Shown: in pieces, positions 22,882 to 33,076 of the stretch
How positions within the stretch are numbered: the first letter of the stretch is position 1
Layout: every line of letters begins with the position of its first letter
The notes under the pieces: model-generated
Seen by the model: only the letters and a program-made list of their open reading frames with translations
Database searches by the model: none
What the model was told of the DNA's origin: nothing
Assembly: GCF_051020985.1 (NCBI RefSeq)
Contig: NC_135000.1
Location: forward strand, 3,224,001-3,288,000
DNA from: Nomia melanderi
Lineage: Eukaryota > Arthropoda > Insecta > Hymenoptera > Halictidae
DNA: 64,000 bases
Reading direction: 5' to 3'
Program-made: the position numbers and the translations under genes

Positions 22882-25800
22882 GTAAGTGATAAACAATGAT
22901 GTTTGTTGGATAAAGTGACGAGCCCCTCGAAAGGGCTGCTTTGAGGTCTGGTCATTGACTGTGCGGGTATTCGCTTATTCCAAAGAACGTCACAGTTGAA
23001 CATCTCTTGACATTCGGGGAAATTCTTGAAACTTTTGTCGTTATTAAACGGTATTGTTACATTGTACCTATAACCGTAAGAAAAATACGCGAGGCAGGCA
23101 AACCAATTGCTAGACACAAAGTGCTTTGTTCGAAAGGGTTCGATTAGAATTTTTCCATGGCGAACATGAAACACCGAGTCATCGAACGCAAGGTGAAAAT
23201 GAATGATAGGGGTTTAACGGGGCATCCATTTTCCATTTTTCCGACGCCTCGAATCGTCCTGACCGCGGCTCCCTGCGGTCGATGTTTCGCAATATCGTTT
23301 TCCATTCCCTGCGGTCGCCGCGGCATCGGGAAATGCTCCCGGAGCTAATCCGACTTCAATAATAAACGATCAGTGTAAATTACATTACCCTTTATTCTCT
23401 CATTGCTCTGCACGTGGTGCAGACTGCGAATAGTTTTCCGGTTTTCTTAGATCCCGGGTCTTGGCCACACCTGGGAAGAGCCTCACTCGAAGGTGATGGC
23501 GACCCTCTTGGTTCCAACTAGTAACAAACATGTCGTTGCCTATATATCATTACAACGAAGTTACCCATTTAATCGAGTTACTCGACCTTACTAGTATCTC
23601 TTCTCACAAATTATTCTGCGATTACATTCTTGCACTAATATTTCTTTCTTAATTACTTTCTCTTGTACGCTCTCGTCCGTTGAATATTAAAAAAATATCT
23701 TCAGTGTACCGTTGAATGTATTAACGTAAAAATGATCCATCGTATACTTAGAAATCCACCACACCTTTCGATTCCCCTAATTGCCATTGCCTGAATCAGA
23801 ATAGTAAGAATCACGTACGCGTTTATTATGTATTACACGAATAAGTCCATGAGATTAACTCGCGGAAAGCGAATTAAACCTACCCTTAAAAATCATAGCG
23901 TGCAAAAAGCCCCCGGGCGGGTTACGCGTTTCACAGAACGAGACGGGACGATCGTGCCGGCTGAATAATGACAGACAGGAACAATCGCCATAATAGAGTC
24001 GTTCGTATCGTTCCGTGAACCCCGGGTGACGCGGCTTCGAATTATCAAACGTATTTACGCGTTATTTATGGGCAGCGATTAGGCCAGGAGGGGGGATCAG
24101 TCGTTTCCCGTCGAGAAAAACCGTTCACAGACCTCAGCCGGTGTTTTTCGCTGGCGAAATCCCGGCTATCGAGGAGAGGAAGGAAGTATTTTTCGCCATC
24201 CAGCGATAAAATTAACCTTAACCTCTCTCGCTGGATACATACGGCTGGGGTCAATGACATTCCCTGTTGTTTCGCTCCCCCCGCGGCCGCCTCGCGCCGC
24301 GCATGCGCAGATTTTGACAGGTCCGTGCACAGCGAAGATGTTTCTCTCGGCGAAACGCATATTACTCGGCACGTCGTCCTTCGTGGCAACTTTCAAGCTC
24401 GATTTCTCGTGTTTCATGAGAAAACGGGCGGAGAATTAATTATACGTGTTTTAATTAAGGATTAAATTGACAGTTTGGAGGAAAATTCATGTTTCAATGT
24501 ACGCCGGTCGCCCGTTGTCTTAACGTGGCTGAAAAGGGTTTCTTTTTCGGTCGTCGTTGTAGCTTTTATTTCGCTCGTGCATGCGGCACGTGAGTGCATA
24601 CATGCATACGCCGAAGCATTGCAAAATTACCACCTGACCTTCTCTCGCTGATAATTAAATGCGAGATTATAGCCATCCTCTAGGACGTGACTCGCTGCCG
24701 TTGCTACGGGCGCCAGATGCCCGCTTCCGGTTACCGATGAAGTCAAAACAAAAATTATTTTATCGTGGTTCTGCTACGAATGAAATTCTGTTTGTTTGTG
24801 TTTTTGAATTTGCTTATTATCGAATGATTAGTTGTTTGCGTTTCTCTTTTGAATAAGGAAATAGCTAGAATATTTGACTTGTTACTTAACATCGATTATT
24901 GTAAATTATTTTGAAATAATAGAAAATAACAGTTACATAGAATATTTGAATTTAGAAATATATGAACACTTAGTGTAATTCATTAATTTTTTATATTTTA
25001 TTTGATAGATACAGTATTAACTAATAGATGTATCGATTAAAATTAAGATATCTACATGAATTCAATATTTTCTGGGTAGAAGAGGAACTATTCCGAGTCA
25101 GTAACAGTGATTTTGGTTCCCCGACACCGTCCGCCATTTTTACGATGCTCGAAGTTGCTCCGCGTTACCGGTTCATCGAAGATACTCGACGATTCCAATT
25201 ATTGTACTGTCTTTATGCTATGAACGCACCGAAATTTTTATTTTTTATCATAACGATGACGAGTGGCTGCGATTGTTATGATTAAACAGTTTGGAATTCC
25301 GGTAGACGTGACCGTGATATTCCATTGTGCCTCTCTTTATCGTTAGAGGAAATCGGTGTGGCTTCATTTCTGTAAATAGCCCGTTCGCTGAACGCCGAAC
25401 CGTTGTGAACAACGAACGAGATAACAATGAAAACTTCTTGTACAGTTAGCAATAATAAAAGACGCGTGTCACGTTATCGTTCCAAGAGTTTCAAACACTC
25501 ATCTGGTGTTTTCTAGATCAATGAACCTTTTGTCCGGTCACGTACTCGTCCAATGAAAAACAATACGTTACAGCGGACGTGGAAAGCTTAAACATGACAA
25601 TGAAGTTTCTGGAAACTTTGTGGAAAACAAATTGCACGGAAACTTCGCCTTTTGTTTAAGGACGTTGGAAGTAGTTTCAACAAATATTCCTTCGATCGTT
25701 CCTTGCTATAATCTATACATGTTTCTGTAATTACAGCACTTTGGAGAATAAAATAATATTTTATAGAATCTTTTCGTTAAATATATGAAAGGAATACATC

Positions 25801-26580
25801 AGAATTCCTTATGAAAGAAAATGTATTTTGATTCTAATCTGGAAATTCGTGAAACAAGTGGAAATCGTGAAAGAAAAACTTACGCCCTAGCAACGAGTCC
25901 GACGGTTGAATTGTTTAAACGCGCGCATGTTGTTTCTTCCTCCGTTTCTTATCACGTGGCGGATGTAGATCGATCGAATCGACGAGCGAAAACACGCCAA
26001 GGGAGAGGAGTAAAAAATAAAGGAGAATAGAGAAAGAAAAAAAAGACAAATCAAGCTCGGTTGGAAGACTGATAAATGCGCGGGAATTGGAGATTTATCG
26101 GCGTGCTCTTGCCATTCTGGCGTATTGTCGTTCGGCGAGCGGTGACTTATCAGGCCGCGATTGTTGCCAATGAAAAGGAGTAGCTTTCGATTGGATTTCC
26201 ATCAACTGTTCCTCTTATAATAGTAATAGTAATAATGGTAATGAAATATCTTTTATTGCACACACAAATGTAGGATGGCAGTGAAAGAAATAAATGATTG
26301 TTAATATTAAATGTATATTATATAAATTAAGTATTCATTTCAGTTTAAAATATAAAGAATTTGTGCGAATAGAAAATGGCGTTAGGACTGATTAAGTAGT
26401 TAAGACTACTTTAGTTAAATTCAAAAGAAATTAGAGAAACTATAATATTTATACTGAAATATTTTCATTGTCAACATTGTTATAGCTTAAAGAAGCATAA
26501 AGCAGTAAAATTAAATAATTTAGCTTACCAATGTCATTGTATGTTGGATAACCGCGCAAATAATACGCTTTTCTTATATT
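22882..26580. other. Mixed, mostly AT-rich non-coding DNA
   Basis: GC-richer patches occur near 23200-23340 and 23900-24440; elsewhere AT-rich. Frames are short and unlike known families. No repeat family was recognised. Confidence 0.5.
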
Positions 26581-26584
26581 TTTC

Positions 26585-26985
26585 AGTTTCAAAAAAGTTT
26601 CTTTTAATCTAAAACATATTGTCCTTTTTTATCCATAAATAATTATTATATTTTAGATACAAATTTTGTTCATCTTAATTTTTGAAAAATAAAAAGGTAG
26701 TTTAAACCACTTTTCTATGATCTAAAATATATACTTCTTCTCTTTCCATAAATAATTATTGTTTTACACACAAATTTTGTTCATCTTAATTTTAGAAAAT
26801 TAAAAAGAAAGTTCAGAAAAACCACGTCTTGTCAGTTTCAAAAATGTCTATAAGCCAACTTTTCTTCCGTCTAAACTACATTCCTCTCACTATCCACAGA
26901 TAATTATTACGCCTATTATTGCTGTTCAAATTGAAAACAATTTCATTTATCTTAACTTCCAAAAATTAAGAAGAGAATATAGAAA
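26585..26985. repeat. Three tandem copies of a mariner-like internal segment
   Basis: The pattern 'TCTAAAayATAtT..CTTtTcTaTCCAtAAATAATTATT..CAAATTTTGTTCATCTTAATTTT' occurs three times (about 26585-26698, 26699-26812 and 26830-26985). The third is the most diverged. Related sequence occurs once in the inverted-repeat element at 38519-38718. Confidence 0.65.
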
Positions 26986-26989
26986 AATG

Positions 26990-27490
26990 TTATTTACAAG
27001 ATAAGATGAATAGTGCAGATAGATACATATACAGGCAGTACAATCGTTGTGCAGTCGAGTTTCTAAAAAAAAACGTCGTGCAACGTCCGAGAGGTTGCAG
27101 AAAAATGGTCCCGGCGAAGGGTTGGGGAATGGGGGAAACGTCGTCGGCAGTCGTTCACGAGACGAATGCAAGAAAGAACGAAGGGACAGAGGCTAGACGC
27201 CGCGGATGCCGGCGAAACTTTAAGGGAGAAGGTTCAAGGAAGGGACAGCCGACCGAAAAAAACACGAGCAAGCGAGCGACCGAGATCAATACCTCAGCGG
27301 TGCAATGCACTCGCGCGCTCCTCGTTGCAGTGCGATTGTTCGCCGCCGCGCGCCGGGAAACCGTGTGTCGCCATTTGAAAACAGTTTGCAGTTCGCCCCG
27401 GAACGCAAAATACTGAACATTCCGGTCGCGTTGGTCCGGCGAAATACTTCTGTTTCCACTTCTCGGTTGTCTATGCACCTGGAGCTTTAA
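26990..27490. other. Small GC-rich island
   Basis: A CpG-rich patch with frames open on both strands, none recognisable. Possibly regulatory. Confidence 0.3.
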
Positions 27491-27589
27491 ACGTTGAATG
27501 GAAAATTCGTTAAATAGGTTCGTTGCGCAGTCTCCTTGAAAAATTGATTTTTCTTTCTTGTGAATTGAGTAAAGTGATAGGATATGAAT

Positions 27590-27730
27590 ATTATAATGTT
27601 ATGAAGTTGTTAATATTATTAATATTATAAAGTTACTACTAATATTGTTAATATTATGAAGTTATTATCAGTATTATTAAATATTATACAGACTTTATTA
27701 ATATTATGAAGTTGTTGTTAATATTATTAG
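27590..27730. repeat. AT-rich tandem repeat (TTAATATTATrAAGTTrTTA units)
   Basis: Units of roughly 20-40 bp containing TAATATTATGAAGTT recur and run directly into the family B element at 27727. Confidence 0.75.
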
Positions 27731-27999
27731 CCCTTTGCACTATAAAGTCACCTCTGTCGTGACAAAACTATTTTTCCCTGGAACTCTTAAGTCATCTTTA
27801 GCTTGACGTTAATAAACTACATATTTGAATATTGATATTATAAACTCTTTGTGAACTTTTGTTAACTTAACTAAATATCTAAGCTTTGAATACTGCAAGG
27901 ACTTTCTTCATAGGTTAAAATGAGACACCAAAAGTAGAAGCATTAAATCCGAGTTGGCACAGGACAAACTAGAAAAATAATTATAGTGCAAAGGGTTAA
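27727..27999. mobile_element. TTAA MITE, family B (diverged subfamily)
   Basis: It begins TTAGCCCTTTGCACTATAA and ends TTATAGTGCAAAGGGTTAA, inverted complements. CCCTTTGCACT next to TTAA fits piggyBac-type ends. A second partial right end with the same inner sequence (GGCACAG..AACTAGAAAAATAAT) lies at about 28046-28095. Confidence 0.75.
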
Positions 28000-28789
28000 T
28001 ATTACAAAATTATTATTAATATTTATATTATTAAAATTCAATTAGGGTTGGCACAGAGTGAACTAGAAAAATAATTGTAGTGCAATGGGTTAATGTTATA
28101 AAGTTATTATACTTGATACAAATATTATAGTATTATAAAGTTCGATTAATACATGAAGAGAAAGCAATGCAATAGTTTTGCTATTGTTTTGAGACTAACG
28201 TATCGCAGTTACTGAAATACAGACGTTCCTCGAGTTCCGATGTTACAAATTTTCGTGAACCAATTTCCTTAATTAAGCTTGTTGTACGATGATTCTACTC
28301 CTGGCTGTTCGTTTACGTATTTATTTCGCACCGACGCACGCGAAATCGTAATGGCGATCGATGGGATCGTTCCTTTTTCTCTAATTGACCGACTCAACTT
28401 TGTTTCTCGTTTACGACACCGGTAAAGTATTTATATAAAAGACAAAAATTGAACGTTTCTCTTTATGGGAACTGTTTCTATGTTTTCTTTATATATTTTC
28501 ATAGTAAATCTATGTTATTTATATCCTTGTTAGAGGGTTAGAATATTTTCTTCTTTCGATAGTTAACCTATATTCGATAGTTTAAATTTACCTATTTTTA
28601 CTTTTTGATGGGTTATAAAATAAACGTAAGTTAAACAATTAATTGTTCTCGGTAAAAACCGAAAAGAAACGGACAAATATCGAAAAATTAATCCGACAAC
28701 ACAAGAATTGTCATAAAATTAAATGATCAAAAGAAAATGCAGACTCTCAAATCAAATTTACAAACCAAGACACGTTTAATATTAACGAG

Positions 28790-29012
28790 TTAACTGTGGG
28801 ATTTGAAAAATCCTTTATGTGGCGTATAATAAAATCAACCAACGACGAATACACACGTTGAACTCAGAACAAAGGTATCCAACATATATTAAAATAAAAA
28901 AACAAACTAAAGTAAAATAAGAAAAAATTGTTTATTTCAAAAGGTAAATAATTGACTGTCAAGAGAATTATTATTTCGTGCTTCAACATATTCGTCAAAG
29001 TAAACTGGTTAA
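28790..29012 (-). mobile_element. TTAA MITE, family C (copy 3, reverse)
   Basis: It starts TTAACTGTGGGATTTGAAAA and ends GTCAAAGTAAACTGGTTAA. Both ends match the reverse complement of the family C copies at 30965 and 43825. The right TTAA is shared with the following family D element. Confidence 0.6.
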
Positions 29013-29258
29013 CCCGTTATCCTATGATTTATTTAGCTGTAATCGATGCAACTACTTTATCGTTAATAATTTACTAATAAACAAACACAATTCAATGCAT
29101 ATTCTACGTCTACGTTCGCTTAAAAGCTGAACGATTAACAATACAAAACTAACATCCAATTTACATGAAAGAAAAATCTAAATAACACTGAGATTTATCA
29201 AATTCAGTTTGAAATTATCGCCACGAGTCCGTCACGATATTACAAGTGAAGGGATTAA
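29009..29258. mobile_element. TTAA MITE, family D (copy 1)
   Basis: It starts TTAACCCGTTATCCTATGA and ends near AAGGGATTAA. It resembles the family D element at 44050 in ends and length, but is diverged, so the right boundary is less sure. Confidence 0.5.
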
Positions 29259-29754
29259 AGGACAGAATATTATAACGAAATATCCCAATCATAACCGATC
29301 AAGGATCGATCATAACCGTGTGGATCAGAGTCGGGTTACGGTGTTTCCGCGGAAATTGCGGCGAAGACTTCGCTGAACACGGAAACGGAAACTAGTTCCG
29401 GGCAAGATCAATACCTAAGTTGTGCAACAGACTGTCTGGCGCAAGCCTTGTGCGTTGCGTGTGCCCCGTGCGCGTGCAACGCCTCGCTGCGAACCGGTGC
29501 AACGTGCAATGCCACGATCTCATCGCGTCACGGGCACACACGCAGCCAGCTAGCCCTCGTCTAGCTCTGCCTATTGGCTCAGGTCAGTATCATCGATATC
29601 AACGACTGACAACCTAGACCAGGCCTGTCCAACAGGCCTTTTCGCGGGCAACGGCAGCCACAGATGCCCACGGGCAGAGCATTGGGCAAAACCTCTGGCA
29701 TACGTCCCCTGGATGGGGGAAATACAGTTGTGTTAGTGTCCGTGCGTTAGGGCC

Positions 29755-29956
29755 TTAAGCCTTTGCACTCGGAAATTTCTCACTAGAAATATTTAACATT
29801 TTTGACGAAGTGAACACGATATTCTTGAAAACACAAGTATATTAAGGAGCAAAGCTATTTTATTTCACAAAGTTCAACATTAAATGTCGTATTTTATAGT
29901 TTTCATGTGTCAAATCAAGTGGTGACTGAGAGTCACCTCCCGAGTGCAAAGGGTTA
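29755..29956. mobile_element. TTAA MITE, family B (copy 2)
   Basis: It begins TTAAGCCTTTGCACTCGG and ends CCGAGTGCAAAGGGTTA. Interior 'TTTCTCACTAGAAATATTTAA' and 'CAAATCAAGTGGTGACTGAG' blocks recur in the copies at 30324, 46112, 46777 and 58594. Confidence 0.85.
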
Positions 29957-30100
29957 TTTCAGGAATTATTAAAGAAGTTAGTTTGAGAACTGAGAAAGTT
30001 TTAGAAATGAATTGAAAATCGGAGTCTGATTAAATGCGTCCTTCGAGTTTTTATAGAAGAATTTCGGAAAGATTTAACTGCTCGGCAGTTTTAGCGTTAA
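29957..30100. mobile_element. TTAA MITE, family A (left-truncated copy)
   Basis: Only the right part of family A is present (AGGAATTATTAAAGAA to GCAGTTTTAGCGTTAA). It abuts the family B right end on one side and shares its TTAA with the next full family A copy on the other. Confidence 0.7.
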
Positions 30101-30327
30101 CACAAACTACCAGACACGTCAAAATGACTCATTCTTGATGTCTTATTTTTGCAATTATTAAAAAGATAATAGATGTTTCTTTGAGGAATTATCAAAGAAA
30201 CCAGTTTGGCAATAAACGAACTGAATTGTGAATCAATGAAAGTTTCAATAGATGCAGTTTTGGTTAGGGAATTTCTATGGACGAATTTCAAAGTGTTTAT
30301 TTGACTGTTTGGTAGTTTTAATGTTAA
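30097..30327. mobile_element. TTAA MITE, family A (copy in composite)
   Basis: It runs from TTAACACAAACTACCAGAC to GGTAGTTTTAATGTTAA, 231 bp. It shares its left TTAA with a truncated family A copy and its right TTAA with a family B element. Confidence 0.85.
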
Positions 30328-30572
30328 CCCTTTGCACTCCAAAAATATTTCACTAGAAATATTTAATATTTTCTGATAAGATACAGACGACGTGTTTTGA
30401 AAGGAACTTAACGATAAATCATACGCAGAGTAAAGAGCAAAGTTTTTTTTGTTTCAATATTTCACATATCGATTCATTATACAAAGTTCAAAATTAAACA
30501 TTAAATATTACATTTTATACTGTATTAAATCAAGTGGTCACTAAGAGTGGTCATTGGAGTGCAAAAGGTTAA
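30324..30572. mobile_element. TTAA MITE, family B (copy 3)
   Basis: It begins TTAACCCTTTGCACTCC and ends GGAGTGCAAAAGGTTAA, 249 bp, with the usual CACTAGAAATATTTAA and AAATCAAGTGGTCACT internal blocks. Confidence 0.85.
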
Positions 30573-30730
30573 CACATTCGCGACAGACAAATTTTCTGCT
30601 CTGATAATCCTACTCGTTGCCAATAAAAACGAAGAAAATCTCAAGGTGATTGTTGCAAAGTTCTAACATTAAAAAAGCGAGAATCATTAGGAAATTGGTT
30701 TTGCAATATTGGTCTTGTGACTTTAACCAG

Positions 30731-30968
30731 TTAACACATTGCATACTGGTAATGAGAAGTTTTTGTATAAAGACTACTAGCTATGTAACTTTGCTAATTA
30801 TAATAGCATTTAAAAAGATATTAAATTTCATCAGAACTGATTATCTATTTAAAATATATTACATAACAATATGATTGAGTTTATATATATATTAATAAGT
30901 TGATCTTATTGAAAATCGTTGTTCGCACAATTCAGTTTTCTGAAAATTAACGGTATGCAATCTGTTAA
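30731..30968. mobile_element. TTAA MITE, family G
   Basis: It starts TTAACACATTGCATACTGG and ends CGGTATGCAATCTGTTAA, an inverted pair of about 18 bp, total 238 bp. It shares its right TTAA with the family C copy that follows. Confidence 0.75.
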
Positions 30969-31195
30969 TTGTTTCACATATAAACGTCATCTTAAAGCTT
31001 GAAATGATACTAATTTTTTTAACAATGAACTCTTTATTTCTTCATGTAAGCATGTCATTTTTCTTTGCTTTGCTTTAGTTTTTCATTAAACTGTACCCTA
31101 GATGCATTCGTTCTGCATTTGACGAGTAGAAATTTCATTTTTTGATTTTATTGCGCACGAAACGAGAGATTTTTCAAACTAAATTTCACAGTTAA
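30965..31195 (+). mobile_element. TTAA MITE, family C (copy 1)
   Basis: The 231-bp element aligns closely with 43825-44053 (shared CGTCATCTTAAAG, TGAAATGATACTAATT, GATGCATTC and CGAAACGAGAGATTTTTCAA blocks). It is bounded by TTAA; inverted ends are short (TTAAyTG / CACAGTTAA). Confidence 0.8.
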
Positions 31196-31820
31196 TGGGT
31201 CAAATCATTCGTTTCCTTCGACGTGATTCTCGGACTTGGCCAAAAATGGCCTGAAAATGAATCATAATGGCGTCTGTTCGTTGGAAAAGATTCAAGATGA
31301 CTGTTCTTCATTTTATTTGAATTATTTTTGTAAGGAGTCACTAGTGAGTGATACTATTTGGTAATATATAATGACCTTAGTAATATAGAATGATTTGAAA
31401 ATAGTTTGTGAATTGTTTTTGTATAAATATCTTTGGATTAACTTATTAATTGTGGTATGGATATTTGGATTTTCATTTCTACGTTGTTAATTACACTAGC
31501 TGCCACTTCTATATTGATAATTTTTTAAAATATAAATAATAATTGAATAATCATAAGCGGAACAAAAGTTTTATAACATAATTTTTTCCTAAAAATAAAA
31601 GAATTTGTTGATGAAGAACGTCAGTCGACTTGGTAGAAACGAATTATTTGATGCGTCTACTTTTCAGTGATTTCCCACTATCCTCCTTGTTTCAATGACA
31701 ATTTCTAAACTTTGGTGAAACAATATGTTCGTGTCAATACAAACTGCAACAAAATCTTCACCAAAATACTCATTTATCAACAAAAACAAGTAAACCATTA
31801 CCTAACCATAGAATCATTGA
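31196..31820. other. AT-rich non-coding DNA
   Basis: No gene, RNA or repeat signal recognised. Confidence 0.5.
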
Positions 31821-31827
31821 AAATATT

Positions 31828-32356
31828 AAGTCACCCTATAAATAATATGGTTTTTGTATACTTCTTTATTTGCAAACTTTAAGATAAATCTTTCTCAATC
31901 CAATTACAACATAGTATTCTTTATTGCTTTATAACTTAAATAAACATTTCAGTAAATAATTTATTATCTCAATTATCTTAAGTTTACTATTATCCAATTA
32001 TAACGACCTGCAACTGCCAAAATTCAATTTAAAGAACAACGAGGTTGTTTGAATAAATTGGCAGACGAGGAGTTGGAACAATTGCTCTCATCAACAACTC
32101 GATCCAATTATAATGTATAAATAAAAAACTTACAAGTAACAAACAGTAATACGTTATAAATAAAAAAATGTTGATTGAATTATTTATTAAATATAAATTT
32201 AATTTTACATTTATATATAAAATATATATATATATAATTATTTCTTTATATATGAAATATAAATTTCTATTTAACATAAATAAATCAAAATTCCGTTTCA
32301 TCGAAAGTTTAAAAATGTTTCTACATGGAAACCGTATTATTCGTGGGATGATCCAA
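31828..32356. mobile_element. Diverged mariner-like MITE candidate
   Basis: Left end has CACCCTATAAATAATATGG and right end has CCGTATTATTCGTGGGATGA, an imperfect inverted pair. Both resemble the ends of the element at 38519-38718. The interior is AT-rich and has no transposase. Confidence 0.5.
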
Positions 32357-32449
32357 TAATAATACAGGAAAATGAAACATTCAACCCGGAGATTTTTCAA
32401 GAAACGATAAAGCACGAGCGCGATGGGATTCTATGAACAGACCGAGAGA

Positions 32450-32860
32450 TTCGATCGCTTTCCACCGCAATCTCCGCCATAAAATGGTACCTGGTCACCG
32501 CCATAAAATCTTGGCCGTGATTTTCACTGATCTCCCTCCGGAAGCCGCCTCCTTTTTTTATGGTGAACGTTACGTTCGATCAATGGTATAGGCGCGATTC
32601 CAGACGCGAATAAAAGGCGAATTCTTCCCGTGTGGAGTTTCGTTCCGCCGGCGACGACAACGAAGACGACGACGGCGGCGACGCGATGGTCACCCGATCC
32701 CGACATTGACAGTGAGCGGTGCACGGTTACACACCTGTCGATCGAGCAGCGTGTCTAGGACAGGTGCAATTAACGCGGCTTAGACGGTTAATTGGCCGGG
32801 GACCGTTCGATCGTTGCTGGACTGTAGCGGATCTGAGTTGAACCCCTTGACTTATGATTT
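32450..32860. other. GC-rich patch
   Basis: A GC-rich patch in AT-rich DNA, with a CCGCCATAAAAT phrase occurring twice (about 32474 and 32500). No recognised protein. Confidence 0.3.
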
Positions 32861-32910
32861 CTTTCATGAATGTGGGTAACCCCTTGCCATATTATTTCTT
32901 TATTTAGCCA

Positions 32911-33076
32911 GTTATTTATTTTTTAGTTCTTTAGTTCTTTAGTTCCTCATTTAGTTAGTTACTTAGTTAGTTATTTATTTCTTTAGTTCTTCAGTTCTTT
33001 AGTTCTTCATATAGTTAGTTATTTATTTCTTTAGTTCTTTATTTAGTTATTTGTTTAGTTAATTATTTATTTATTT
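32911..33076. repeat. TTTAGTTn / TTATTTATTTC minisatellite
   Basis: Short units 'TTTAGTTCT', 'TTAGTTAG' and 'TTATTTATTTCT' alternate for about 165 bp. Confidence 0.85.

Noticed and set aside
29618..29750. CAGGCCTGTCCAAC as a hAT element end
   Set aside because: No matching inverted right end or 8-bp flanking repeat could be found.
32029..32415. 128-codon antisense hydrophobic frame resembling membrane segments
   Set aside because: Ile/Tyr/Leu/Asn bias is that of AT-rich DNA and the frame lies within a mariner-like element.
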